The notes beneath the pieces were generated by a model, which was not told the DNA's origin, did no database searches, and saw only the letters and a list, made by a program, of their open reading frames with translations. From NCBI GenBank assembly GCA_029721435.1, contig CM056576.1, positions 111,208,666 to 111,272,665 of the forward strand: a stretch of DNA of 64,000 nt. The letters are read 5' to 3'. Positions within the stretch are counted from its first letter, which is position 1, and every line of letters starts with the position of its first letter. The position numbers and the translations under genes are program-made. This stretch comes from Gymnothorax reevesii. Lineage: Eukaryota > Chordata > Actinopteri > Anguilliformes > Muraenidae. Shown in pieces: positions 1-11,940 of the stretch.

Positions 1-1029
1 CAGATTTACCCTAAAACAGTTTTTTATTTCAAAATATCAAAGGTAACAACATTTCTATGCTCATCTCTGTAGAATGTAAAGTGTAAGCCTGCTGTTCTTT
101 GAGTGTGCTGTCGAATTAAAATGACATGGCTCATATCGTTGGATTCTGGGGACTTTCCTCTGTCATTTGATGTATTGTGTGTATGCCTAGAACAATTTCA
201 GAAGAAAAGCTGATTTTATCTTATCCTATGTTTTACTGCATGCTCATTAACTTTCTTGGTGCTTGAATTGTGTTTGGTTGAGGTAAAAATGTTCAACATG
301 AGCTTTTTGTCGAGTTTCTTCCTGTAAAGTGGATATACAGCATTACGATGTTGCTGTCAGGTAACATGCTGTATTTAGGATGCGTAATAAGGTGTTGAAG
401 AGGTTAAGCAACACAATACCACTGGGAAGACAAATAAAAGTTGAAAGACAGATCATGAGCATCACAATAAAATGTCAAAGGAACCCTGATAAAAAACTTT
501 CAAAACTATCACAGATATCTCAAGGGGCACCTATGCTGATTTTGAAAGGTCTGGTGGAGCTTTGCCCTATACTGCTATGTGCACGATCACTTGTTAAGTT
601 GCATTTACATGTTACTCTTTAGATTACATTGCCATCTAGCCAGCTATTTTACATTAAAGGTGCAGTTGGTAAGTCTTATAAAAGTAACTTTGTGTCATAT
701 TTGCTAAAACTGTCACTATGTACGGACATAATTAAATAAAACTAGCACTCTGTAATAAAAAAAAGGCTCCTTTTGCCCCACCTACTGCTCCTATTGCAAT
801 TTAGCAGAATCCATTCAGACCGATCAAAAAGACCTAATCAGAGCCAGGATGGCGTCTGAGGGAGTGTCTGACAGCCGTCAATCACTGCACATGCACATGC
901 TATGGACAGCCCCTCAATCACCGCACATGCACATGCTACGGACAGCCCCCCCCCCCTTCCTCCTCAGTTCACGCCAGTGCTCAGTCAAGCTCAAATCTCC
1001 ATGAGAGGCTTCAGGAGCTTAGCTAAACT
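1..1029. other. Unassigned non-coding stretch with a short tandem duplication
   Basis: No gene is recognisable. At 878-949 a 36-bp unit (beginning tcaatcac and containing gcacatgcacatg) occurs twice in tandem, followed by a C-rich run. The sequence from about 760 on reads like the upstream part of the repeated-family exon that follows. Confidence 0.4.
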
Positions 1030-1278
1030 AATGGGGCAACAACAGCCATCAGCGAGGAAAAAAATACCGACACCTCCATTACCGACTACAGCATCCACGT
1101 TTTAAACAAGTAACAAAAAGAAGCCAGAAGAAAAAGAAGCACAAAAGAAAGAATTAGTCAAAGCCCGGGATGAAACCAGATTCAACATCGGAGTGGCTTT
1201 TCAGAGGTGGAGGGAACTCCGTGATCTGCAAGGATTAATAAAAACTGACAGAGAAATGGCGACTTTTCCGCTTGACAG
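1030..1278 (+). pseudogene. Exon of a repeated fish gene family (RWR-motif protein), broken
   Basis: From the ATG at 1030 the frame runs about 24 codons to an in-frame TAA at 1103-1105. It then stays open as a Lys/Glu-rich stretch (KKKPEEKEAQKKEL) followed by a conserved-looking segment with the motif FQRWRELRDL, and ends in PLDR. The frame stops at a good splice donor (GACAG/gtaaac, 1278/1279). I recognise this RWR-type N-terminal exon as one repeated many times in fish genomes in front of uncharacterised proteins. I do not know its function and I see no downstream exon. The internal stop and the absence of partner exons make it a dead copy. It could instead be a transcribed repeat. Confidence 0.5.
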
Positions 1279-4200
1279 GTAAACTCCTGCTTTATTTTGG
1301 TAATGTTTGATTTTTGATGGGGCTAAAGAGCTAATTGTAATTGTTACACTGCTTCGTAGTGCATGTGATGTTACTGTGATGTTGCAATCGGGCTAACATA
1401 AGGTTGTTTCTCATGCTAGGGCTAACGGTACTGGCATTTTGTTGGTTCATTTTTGCTCCGCAATGCTCTGCAAATAAGCGAGTTGGCGTCGTTTACATGC
1501 ACAGCTGCTACTAACACCAGCCCGAACCGGCATCACTTCATTTTCGCTCTGCAAATAAACTAGTGAACGTCGCTTACAAGCACAGTCGCTGTTCGAATAG
1601 CCAGCATCTTCTAATTGTGTCTTTGGAGGCAGGGCAGGAATGCAGTGGAGAAGGAGGGGGAGGGATCTGAAAGTTGCATTTTTTCACATTTTCATGCTGA
1701 GTCCTCTCTCTCCTCATAGTTACCAACTGCAGCTTTAACTGAGGAAAGTCTTTGTAAATAATCCCCATATTTACGTGATATGATTAGGTTTTTCCCCTAA
1801 CTTCACTCAATTAGCCAGCTGTAATAGACAGAAAGTTCTCTGATATGTTTTGTAGTGCTTTCATGCGTTGAAACTGTGCTTTCAGATTTTTGGGACGTTT
1901 GCTACCTAACTAACTAGTTATCTTAAGACCATTCGCTGTTACAGCTAGCTACGTAGCTATTGAAGTTAGGGCAAAAGCCAAAAGACATTGCTGGAATATG
2001 GTGATTTTTTTTTAACTAAGACTTTCCTTTAATAGTGTTAGCTTGGTAACATAGCAAGATGGCCATACGCAATTGCATGCGTTGTGGTGTAACACAGCTG
2101 AGGCTTGACACAAAGTGATACGCCTTCGCCCGAACTGTCTGCTTTCGGTTCACTTAACAAAAGCTGTTTATCAGGGGTGAAGAAGGTCGTAGGTATTGCA
2201 TTGAAAGGGACCAATCAAAGTCATGAAAAATTTTCCAATAGCTATGTGGTTTGAGAATCCCAAATGGCATCCCGCTCAGAAAGGAGTATCTGGCAACAGC
2301 GCGATGTGCTCAGATTGAATATAATTATAAGCATGAAAAAATAGCCTGTGTCCAAATTAAAAAAGTAAAGGCAGAGTGGACCTGATCTTAATTCTTAAAA
2401 TTTTTATTTTAAAATTCTAAACGTGTCTGCATTATTAGTTCATTGATCACCTATTCATTTGCACACATAATGAAATTTTGTGAGAAGGCTAACTTTGAGA
2501 ATTTGAGTATGTCCCTCTACTGACTTTCAGCACATTAAAGCAAAAGATGACAACTTTTGTTCCTTAACAAAAATCCCTTATAATTATTTTACTGTTGAAT
2601 TGACTAAAAATGTTGCAAATTATCATGCTACCATTTCTACAATGTCAGCAGTTCTTTACTACGAGAGCCTGAAGTGGCTGTGGTCCCGGACCACTAGGCC
2701 AAATGCACCTGCGCGTACGTTCCACTTTACAGCGTACAGCATATAAACAAGGAAGTTTAGCTTAAGCATCAGATGCGCTTTGGGGATGATGGCGGAGCCA
2801 ACGAAACCAAAGCGGACGTGTCGAAGCCGATCTAGCAAAAATCGGAAAGGGTTTTGGTCGCTGGCAAGAGGTCCGGGATCGATTGGGACTGAAGACAGAT
2901 GCAGAGCTCTGCTTCTAAAATTCCGCCTGGTTGAAACAGCGTTTGGGTTGGGTTTAGGCAAGAAATTCGACTTGGCTGGGTTTTGGCCAGAAACTTGACT
3001 TTAGGTTTAGGTGGTGGGATATTCTGACGGTCACATTTGCTGATGTAACACAAGCCTGCTGTGGGGACGTAGGGCCTTGCAAACTGAAGTCCTAACCAAG
3101 GAGGTGTGTTATCTTGGCGTGCTAACATTGTGGAAATTTTCTAACCGCTGTTACACCATAAGGTATTTACTGTAAGTGAACTACGAATTATAATTGAACA
3201 GTTTAGATGCAAACCTGACATCAGAGTAGTTTGAAATTTCAAGCGCGCAATTTCTAAATGAGATCATATAAACTGTCATTGATTGTTATTTTTGTGTGAC
3301 TAGAATGTTCTCTTTAATTTTCTTGTTCCCTTCTTCCACGGAACAAACAGGCTGGTGTAGAAAGGGTACATTTTCAATGCTCTGGTTGAGCAGGTTGAGA
3401 AGTGCTAAATTCTTTATTTCATTATCGCGGCAATGCGTTTGTTTGCATAGCTTTAATGTCATGGTGGCTAGAATAAGAAATAAAAAAGAGGTGTCTGTAT
3501 TACTTCTTGTAATTGGCACAGACATGCATAGGCCTACTATTACAGCGGCATGTCGTTGGCCTGCTGTTGAAACCTTGTATCTTCACAATGATAAACTTCA
3601 CAGGAAAATTAACAAATAAATTGATAAATATTATTTAAAATACAAATTAAAATAAAAAATGTTTAATTTTGCATGTAAAATTAGTGGACATAGGAGTTTT
3701 TGTTTCTAATCAATTTGAAGATACAAGGTTTTAGCAGCAGGCTGATGATATTCAAATTTAAAGTCTGGTTTGCGTTTTCCATGGTCTATAACTGCGCTTC
3801 CATGGTTAAGCAGAAAATCCTCGTTCCATGTTTCCCTGACAGCCATAATCAATGAGCTTGGTACAGAGTCTGCCTTTCTTTTGGATCAGTCACACCTCTT
3901 TCATAGGGCTGCCTACAGTCTGAAGTTAAGCGCTGTGGGCGTGATGGAAGCGAGTGGGGGAGAATACGCCTAACTCAAAAGCGCTTAACTCGAATCGCGT
4001 AAAAAAGGACTTGCGCGAAAATAGGAGAATAGACCCCAAGGTTAATATACAATCAAAAAAATCATCATGGTTGAATTTTACCCTTTAGCATTTCCAGTGT
4101 TAAAAAGCTTGGGGCAGTAAAACTGTTTCACACTGTGATTAAATTTGGCAATTAACTCGTAATTTTCATGCTTGCCAATGTCGCTTCATGTAACGCTTCA

Positions 4201-5729
4201 GAGGAAATGTCTCATTTCTCTAAAAACACATTCCCTCAATTCTGTCCGCACATGGCTACCTTGCTTCTCTCCGTGCATCCTCAAGGAGCAAGGATCAGGC
4301 ACAAGTGAAGGGAACAAGGATGCAATTAAAGAGACCTGAGATGCATCCCTTGTCTCCTCACTAGGACCATCCAACTAGCTCATGTACTCAACACAGCCTT
4401 AACAGGGTTGAATTTGCAGATGTCCAGCAGCTAAAGCATGTGACAAGTGAGTTAGGGGAGTAGCAGAATCCCGATTTGGTTTGTTTTGCAGATACCAATT
4501 ACATTGCAGCCGCAAGGAGTTTCAAGCTGGTCCATTTTTTGGATCAAGGCATGGTCTTTGGGGGCATGCTTAATAAAATGGTGCAGCCATTTCATGAAAT
4601 GCTCAGTGGTCATATATCCCTAATTAGTGTACCCATATAGGCTAGTTCTTGAACCATCCAAAAATGACAACGGGATTACAGTGGGAATAAATGGTGAAGG
4701 GAAGGACATATGCGCTAGCTGCACTGACAGCCAAGTGCACAGTAATGCGCTCCCAGGTGGTTTTCTGCTAATGGTTGGCATGTCTCTACCCTTTCTGGCA
4801 CTTTTTCGTTCAAAAGTCAGGACTCAGGCACGGACAGCAAATGAAAAAATATGCTGAAGTTTATAAGACAGAATCACTGGTCAGGCAGGCAGATTTCCAG
4901 AACCAGGTTGGCAGAATACAGTACAAACATGTCATCCAAACTTGCAGTAAAAAAAAACCAAAAAAAAAAACCAGGCAATATGTCTTCATCAGGCAGGCTA
5001 CATTCAAAACCAGGGCAAATCTAAAAAAACACAGGTGAAAAAGGCTTAAAAAAAATGGACAGACAGGCAGACATCATAGGCTCATCCGACAATGGACAGA
5101 AATCAACAAGGACAAACTCGCCCTGAAACACAGAAGGACAAGAGAGTAGAGATAGCGTACATAAAACAGCGTATATAATAGAAACAAACTAAAAAGCAAA
5201 CAAGAAACAGCTGAGGTATAGGGTGGGAGGAATGCAAGAAAGGGAGGGCTGAGGTAACCAGACTAAATAATTCAATAAGGGGGAGAACAGACTGGTCACT
5301 CGGAAGGAAATGGTAAACAGAGGCACTTGGACAAGGGAAACAAAGACAAACACGGAGATCAACCCCAAAAGTAAAATGAGAGAAAATGAAATGAAACATG
5401 ACAAAAAAATACAGTACAGATTACTGATTCCTGATGTCATTTTATCTTCAAACCTAGTTTCAGGGTGAGGCTTGTGAGTCAGTGACTCCCAAGGATCTTT
5501 TCATAAAGACTGAAAAACATCTGTGTTGCCTCAGGTGTGACCGCTAGAACCTTAGCCTGATCAAAGTGTCCAGGTGTTCAGTTCTGGGTGATGGGCTTTA
5601 ACTCCAGGCCACCAGTTATCATTGAGGCTCCTCTAAAGTTTCACCTGTGCCTTCTGGCTGCCAGCCTTGATGTTTTCTATGGCAAGACTCTTGTTTGTTT
5701 CTGGTAGGAGGAAATCCAAGATCTGCAAT
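1279..5729. other. Intron-like or intergenic DNA, possible degenerate solo LTR at its right end
   Basis: No convincing coding exon. Between about 4.87 and 5.40 kb the minus strand reads as a pyrimidine-rich block beginning TGTCATGTTTC at 5404. This resembles the sense strand of the TGTCATG-starting LTRs found elsewhere in the window, but I could not find its other end or a target duplication. The rest (1.28-4.87 kb) shows nothing I can name. Confidence 0.3.
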
Positions 5730-5957
5730 CTAGACAATATAATTCACCAGGGTTTCTTCCTTCTCCTGGGTGATGGCCCTATTAGGATGGGGGCTGCATT
5801 CAAACTTCCCTAGTTTGTCGGAAGCGAGGACAGACTCGGGTATGTTACAGTTTTTGGAGACTTTCCTAATAGTTACGCCTGTTCTGATTTCTTCCACTGC
5901 TTCCACTACTGTCTCCCTGCTGTATTTCTCCCTTCTCTGAGACATTCTTCCCCACAA
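5730..5957 (-). pseudogene. Pogo/CENP-B-like transposase fragment (HTH psq domain)
   Basis: The minus-strand frame of 75 codons begins MSQRREKYSRETVVEAVEEI and continues GVTIRKVSKNCNIPESVL. This is the pattern of a psq/CENP-B N-terminal helix-turn-helix: basic start, helix, 'G-S/T-IRKVS', then IP-S before the recognition helix. It is followed by ITQEKEETLVNYI, matching the 'LT-x-EEE-x-L-x-x-YI' segment between the two HTH domains of pogo-like transposases. Nothing of the DDE catalytic domain is visible downstream on the minus strand (before 5730), so this is a short fragment of about 500 expected residues. A host psq protein exon is the alternative, but the TE-rich surroundings make a transposon relic more likely. 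Confidence 0.55.
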
Positions 5958-6066
5958 AAATATGACACAAATTCATCTTTTGAATTTTTTAGCATTTCTG
6001 TGAGTTACTGTCATAAGATCTGATATTTATGGATTTTATGTAACATTATACAATGTATAAATTCAA

Positions 6067-6233
6067 AATGTGCTAATAATTTTCATGAAATGGTAAAATG
6101 TCTCTTTCAACATCTGATATGTTGTTAATGTTCTATAATGAATAAAATGTGGGTGTATGAGATTTGCACATCATTGCATTCTGTTTTTATTTTCATTTTA
6201 CACAGCATCCCAGCTTTTTTGGAATTGGTGTTG
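6067..6233. mobile_element. Isolated end of a Tc1-like element
   Basis: The reverse complement begins caacaccaattccaaaa and continues to a segment with caatgatgtgcaaatct. It aligns by eye with the left terminus of the element at 46299 (caacatcaattccaaaatag, then caatgactttcaaatc). Only the terminal ~165 bp are present, so this is a truncated copy or solo end of the same family. Confidence 0.65.
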
Positions 6234-8287
6234 TTCATGTTATTTGAAGTGTTTTTAAGCATTGTTATTTTACATTTAGCAAAATGAGGTGAGAGGTGAG
6301 AAAATGACTCCAGACACACCAGGGCAAAATTTATCTATTTATTTATTTATTTTTGTTTATCATTAATGCTATTTTTTGCGGCAATTTATATGTTATTTAT
6401 AATATTATTTACCTGTATGTTCATTTTAATTGGGTCCCCACATAAGTATTACAGTTTAACATTTTAATAGTATCTTATAACAGCTAATTAAGTTAGAAAA
6501 GAGCAAGGGAGAATACACGTGCACTTATGTTGATTTCATGGCAAACTGGCACAAATATGTGTTGTAAGTTACTGAGAAAGTAAATGATATGACTTTGAAA
6601 GTTAATACAGATCATGCACTCGCCGTAATCAGAAATGCAGATGAGCTGACATTACCTTAAACAGCCATTTTTGAGCGTGAGGTGTTGTTTCAGTGGTTAA
6701 GTGATATGGCATCAGTGCTGAAATTCTTAGAAAGTTAATAAAGAAGCAATTTTATGCATATCTCCTTTCTTCACTGTTACCTGCTTACATTCCCAGTACA
6801 TTTGAGATGGCAGAAATTACGCCATTATTCAGAAAACCAAATTTGAATCCCACCCTCCTGACAAATTAGTCACTGATTTCAAAATCCACAGCCAGCAAAG
6901 CTCATAATAGAGAGCAACATCAAAACAAACAAAAACTATTGTTAACAATTTGCATAGATTCACAGATTTAATTACCCAGTCTGAATGAAATGACAATTAT
7001 TATCTTACATTCATGCTGCAAGAAAACCTGTCCAGCTTGGTATTATAAATGTGCAAGAAAGGAGTGACAATGGACTTTTGTAATGTCCTGACATTATCCT
7101 CTTGAGATCCAGAAAAAAGAAGTTTTTTGATTTTAATTTTTTTTTTTAATCATTTTTTAAGGTTTGGGGTGGTAATTAACACATTTCAACGATTTCTTTT
7201 TTTTTTTTTTCCAAAATTAAACTTTATTAGAATTTTACAGAATGTCCTCTGTAGAGGACGTCGGGGCTTAAATCATGTAAAACGAGTCATTTAAATTTTT
7301 TTGTGAAAATTTAGGAAGGAATGTGAATTCTTGGGAGATGCAAAGAAAGATTTTGCACATAACACATCTCAAAGAGGGACAGGACACACACATACGCACA
7401 CACACACGCACCCACACACACATAAACCCTAACCCTCCATCCACTGTTCATACTTTCTTAACCCTCAGTTATTCTGTTGAGAGGTCTCTCTGCTTCAGTA
7501 ACAGAGCTGACCTCTATAAGAAATTTGGAAATTGGGAAATATGAATTAAAAGATGAATAGCCGGGTGCCCCAATAATACATTTCAGGAGTGAAGTCAACG
7601 TGATTGCTGGATCCAAATGCACAGAAAAGGAAAAAAAAAAAAACTATGCGGAGGGCAGAGCTAAAAACCCACCCCTGAGTTGAGCTTAAATCTCAATTTG
7701 CAAATTCATGAGCCTTGACCAATCTTTGATCTTGAGAGACTAGGCCTTATTTGGAGACTCCTCTTGGAATGCAACTCGATTACCTCAGATTACCTTTATA
7801 TCTTTTTTCACATTACCTTGTTATTTCATTATTAGTCCTAAATTGTCCCTGAGCTGCGTTTTTGGAGCCTGTTGGAGTCACCAGATTTAGACGTATATTT
7901 TAAATAAACAATTGAATTCACAACATAAAGCATCAAATTTGTTTTGCGTGTTTTTAATGAACTAGAGGGTGGATGGACCTCTCAAATCACTTGTTCTTAG
8001 TTTCCTTTGCATTTTCCATATTGTGCTAACTTTTCCATAATCGGGGTTGTAGTCTGTCTCGTGTAAACAGAAGGAATATTCTCAACAACTAGGCAGGTCA
8101 TAATGGACATAAACTTTGTGGACTAAATACATTTGGTACAATCAAGTAACTCCGAATTAGTCTCTCAGACATTATTAATTTCATTGTGAAACTGAGTTTT
8201 TCATAATAGGGATAGTTCTCGTTATGTCATGAACCTGGTCACGTGGGTTTGGTGACTGACTAGTGTGGTTGGCAAGAAAAACACAAC
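6234..8287. other. Unassigned non-coding stretch with simple repeats
   Basis: Contains an (attt)n run at about 6331-6353, T-rich runs near 7137-7147 and 7197-7211, and an impure AC repeat at 7386-7424. No gene, RNA or bounded mobile element is recognisable. Confidence 0.4.
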
Positions 8288-8530
8288 ATGACAATTGATT
8301 TTATAGGTGAAGTAAAGTTGTGTTACGCTTTTCGTCATAATGGCAGTCAGTTGCAGCATTTTTACTTCACAAACGACTTCGTGAAGGGTTCAGGAATACG
8401 TTTCCTATGTATTCCTGATCAAGAACCGAAAAAATCTGCTTGGATCGATGCAATTCGACGCAAAAACTGGGTGCCGTCAGCCCACTCGCATCTTTGTACT
8501 ATTCACTTTCTGTCGGGTCAGTCGCAAGTT
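8288..8530 (+). pseudogene. Partial THAP-type zinc finger
   Basis: A 142-codon frame opens at the ATG at 8288. From about 8391 it reads IRFLCIPDQEP, then W-IDAIRRKNWVPS, then HSHLCTIHFLSG. This is the second half of a THAP (C2CH) DNA-binding domain: the 'F-x-IP', the invariant Trp before 'AI-RR-x-W-P', and the final Cys..His-Phe pair. The first zinc-ligand pair (C-x2-4-C) expected about 25 residues earlier is not present; only one Cys (LCYAF) lies there. The frame past 8530 does not look like a THAP protein and probably reads into intron. THAP domains occur in host THAP proteins and in P-element and Kolobok transposons. I favour a transposon-derived exon. Confidence 0.55.
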
Positions 8531-10232
8531 ATTTTCCATCATTTCTTGCAAGACATTTTGCCAAGTTTTCGCATTTTATTATTTAATCATGGCAAGGGAA
8601 TGATCTTCTTTTTTGTGTTGGGTGATTTGATGGGTTCCTTTTGCTTTCCGATGGTGAGTATTCAGCTGACAGTTCGGATATTAGGATTGGAAAGAATTTT
8701 CATCCTTATTGACTAAGATCAGTACCTTTTCGGCTTCCCTCAACTTTTGGGTACTCAGAGAAACATTCAAGCATGTAAAAATGTCAAGCGTACATCCAGT
8801 CAAGAAAATTTTGAGTTAAATGTCTGCTGCAGCTGTAACAGCGGCAGCCTTGTTACTGATGACACACCAGGGGGGTATTTGATCAACGTAGCTAAGAATA
8901 TCCAGACTAAGGCGTAATCTTGAGGCTACCCCTTGCCACTTTGGGAAGTTAAAAGCAAGAACAACTTTAAGCTTACTTTGGGTATGCCTTGGATAGGCAT
9001 CTTAGGCAAATGTTACCGGAGTGGTAAGGGGTTAACACCAACTCCTAACCTAGCCCCGACCTGTTCCATCAAGTGAAATCAGATGGCTCCAACTGACGCG
9101 AATTCAAGCCTCGCCTTTTAAGCCGCATTCGCAGGGAAAATTAAAAGCCCACACTAGTTCAGTGCCGAAAATGTTGCAAAAGCCTCGCCTTTTAAGCCGC
9201 ATCTGCAGGGAAAATAACAAGCCCCAGCCGAGTGCCGAAAATGTCGCAAAATAGCACAAGTTAAAGGAAAAGAGCGAGCAGAGCCGTTCTCTTCTACTGA
9301 GCAAAATCTCCTTAGAGAGATTTTTGAGGATTATCGAGATTATTTCAAGGAAGGGGATTACTGCCGCAATCAACGAGCATTAATCAGACCAGATCAAGGC
9401 GAGGAAGGTGGCCTGGCAGAATATCGCCGACAGGCTAAATGCGAAAGTGACGCAAAAATCATAATGAATTTTAGTGTAATATCATGCATGTATCCTGCAT
9501 CAAAGGGACAAAATGAATGTCGTGACACCAATTAAAAATAACAATTGAATGTAGATAGTCCGAAAAAAATTCACCAAATATTTTGTAACAGAGTTTTATC
9601 AAGCAATTACTACGTAACTTTTAGATGACATTTAATCAAACTTCACACTTATCCTAAAATTTACTGTAGATGACCTTTCCTTAATGTATCAGTTTGAGGT
9701 AATTTTTCACTCTCCGTCCATAGGCCAGACCAGATATCGGTACCACTCAAGGTGACAAAACTTACTTAAAATTTTGGAAAAGACCTATGTCTGTAGATGA
9801 TGTTTTGGTACGATCACCCTTCCTGAGGGGCAGCTGAATCATAGTTATCAGCTCATGAAGTTAACCTTCCCCTTCTGAAAATTACATTTAAGATGCTGGT
9901 GCGTATCTTTGTTCAGACTCATGTACAGGACATTTGTCAATGTTTCACTGTATTGTCTTTGGTATTAATTTAAAGGAAACCTTTTAAGCTTTCATTCAAG
10001 CCAGGTTCTTCATTTTTCTGACCAGTATAGAGGTCACTGTAGCTCTTTGAACTATAAACAACACACATTTTTACACAATTTTTGCCTAAATTATATATTT
10101 TCTTTGAGCCCTTTGTCATCTAGGAACAGCAGGGATACAAAATGTAAAAACTGGAATACTCACAGGACCACATGGATTCAGGAAATATATAATATACCCA
10201 CACTTTATCATTGTTACAGGTCATTGTGAGAC
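8531..10232. other. Unassigned non-coding stretch
   Basis: Apart from the duplication at 9106-9250, listed separately, I see no gene or bounded element. Confidence 0.4.
9106..9250. repeat. 74-bp tandem duplication
   Basis: Two adjacent copies begin aagcctcgccttttaagccg at 9106 and at 9180. Both end in gtgccgaaaatgt(t/c)gcaaaa. The copies differ by point changes and a few small indels, so the duplication is not recent. Confidence 0.85.
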
Positions 10233-10236
10233 TTAA

Positions 10237-11485
10237 AGTGGTAATCTGTAAGATTTGAATTGGTGTGGTTACACCTGTAGTTGCAGGTGCGGTTCTGGAC
10301 CTCATTTCCCATAACTCTTGTTGAGACCCAACAGTGTTGCCTGTATGATGTTGGTAAATTGACGGCTCTTACCAGTTCCACGCCTCCGCAACTCTCATGC
10401 AGACGGGAAAGATGCTCTTTGACACGGCAAGTGAACTCAATAGAAGTAAAAATTACGTGACGTTAGTCATCTATTAGCGTCTTCTCATTCCAGTAACATG
10501 TTAGGCTATTACAATGAATTGATTAACTTAAAGTTCTGCCAACTCTCATGCATTCGTCGTGAGAATTTGTGCTTCATTCACGTTCCCGTGCTGTAGTCAG
10601 TAATTATTCAATCAACGAAATGCATGAGTTTCACAATCTTCCAAATTGTTTAAATGATATAAGACCATTTGAAACTTTTTTTTTTTTTTTGCAATTCTGC
10701 TGCTTCTAACCCCTGAGTGACAAAAAGTGATATTGTTCTCATATTACTAGTGGCGAAATACACCGTAACACGTGAAACTGAAACTTCAATGCCCAAGGAC
10801 TGCAATTCCACCTTAGAATCTCTACAAACCGTCTGATAGAATAATTCCTGACTACAGCACGGGAGCGTGAAAATTTCATTTAAATTCAAGCCGAATATGT
10901 GAAAGGTGAGAGCCCTGTGTAAATTATGAAAGTTATAAGTTATTTAACTTTAATTATTTAACTTTAAAAGTTATAACTTTTTTAAAAAATAAAAATCATT
11001 TGTCGAGGCAACAGAGACTCAGCTAACGTTAGTTTCTACTGTGCACAGTATAGCTACACAGTATGGTATTTGCCATTGCCATTGGGTAGACGTTAGAAGG
11101 GATCCATTAGCGGTACTTTCCGCTTCTCGGAAGGCTGCATTTTTAACGGTCTTCCCTGAATTCCATCCGTAAAACTGACATATCGTGTAATGGTTCAAGT
11201 AAGGTTTAGGGTTAGGGGATAGAGCTAAGGTTCAGGTTAGGGAAAGTAACGCTCTTAGATCACTTTTGACACCTACCTTGCCATTGCTTCTCCCGGGGTG
11301 CCTGTATTTGAATATAGCGTGGGAATGTCACCACAGACACAGTGATCACTTTACCTGGCAAAGAATGAAATATAAGTGCTTTCACCAGTGGGTCATAGGC
11401 CCAATCATCGTTGTTTTATCCCCATTCTCTGATAGACACTGACATAACAGACAGTAACGAGACGGAAATCTTCCGGATTAGCACT
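10237..11485. mobile_element. TTAA-flanked inverted-repeat element, 1.25 kb
   Basis: TTAA at 10233-10236 and at 11486-11489 flank terminal inverted repeats: left agtggtaatctgtaagatt, right (reverse complement) agtgctaatccggaagatt, with 3 mismatches in 19. A further internal inverted pair lies at about 10578-10612 and 10837-10875. No transposase frame is visible, so it is non-autonomous. TTAA duplications are characteristic of the piggyBac and Kolobok superfamilies; I cannot choose between them from the ends alone. Confidence 0.7.
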
Positions 11486-11940
11486 TTAAACGAGAAGGGC
11501 ATTATTAACTAGACCAAGGTCAGTATGAGGTCACAAACTTGCCTATCTTGACTTCATCTTCATTTGATTACTTAAAGTTTTGCATCAAATGGTGATTTCT
11601 GTGTATCAACTGGAAACTGTGAGCAAGTGGTAACTGTGTTCCGATAGCCACTGGATGGCACTGTACCTGGCTGTTCGTGAAATGCAGCGCGAATATGAGA
11701 TGTATGTAATGTATGTTAAAATGATCATCTAAAATAAATTATCGGAAGATTTTAATGAATACGATTGTAAAGAGCATAGAGGATGTTAACAGATATGCTG
11801 AAGACTGAGGCTATCACATTTTGGAAGAATCTTTGAAAGTTTGTTTAAGATAGGCCTACATGATTTGTGTTTTAAAGAACTGACTGTAAGCTATATTTGT
11901 ATGAAATGAAATGAAAATGGCAGCCTCTCAAGCTTCTGGA

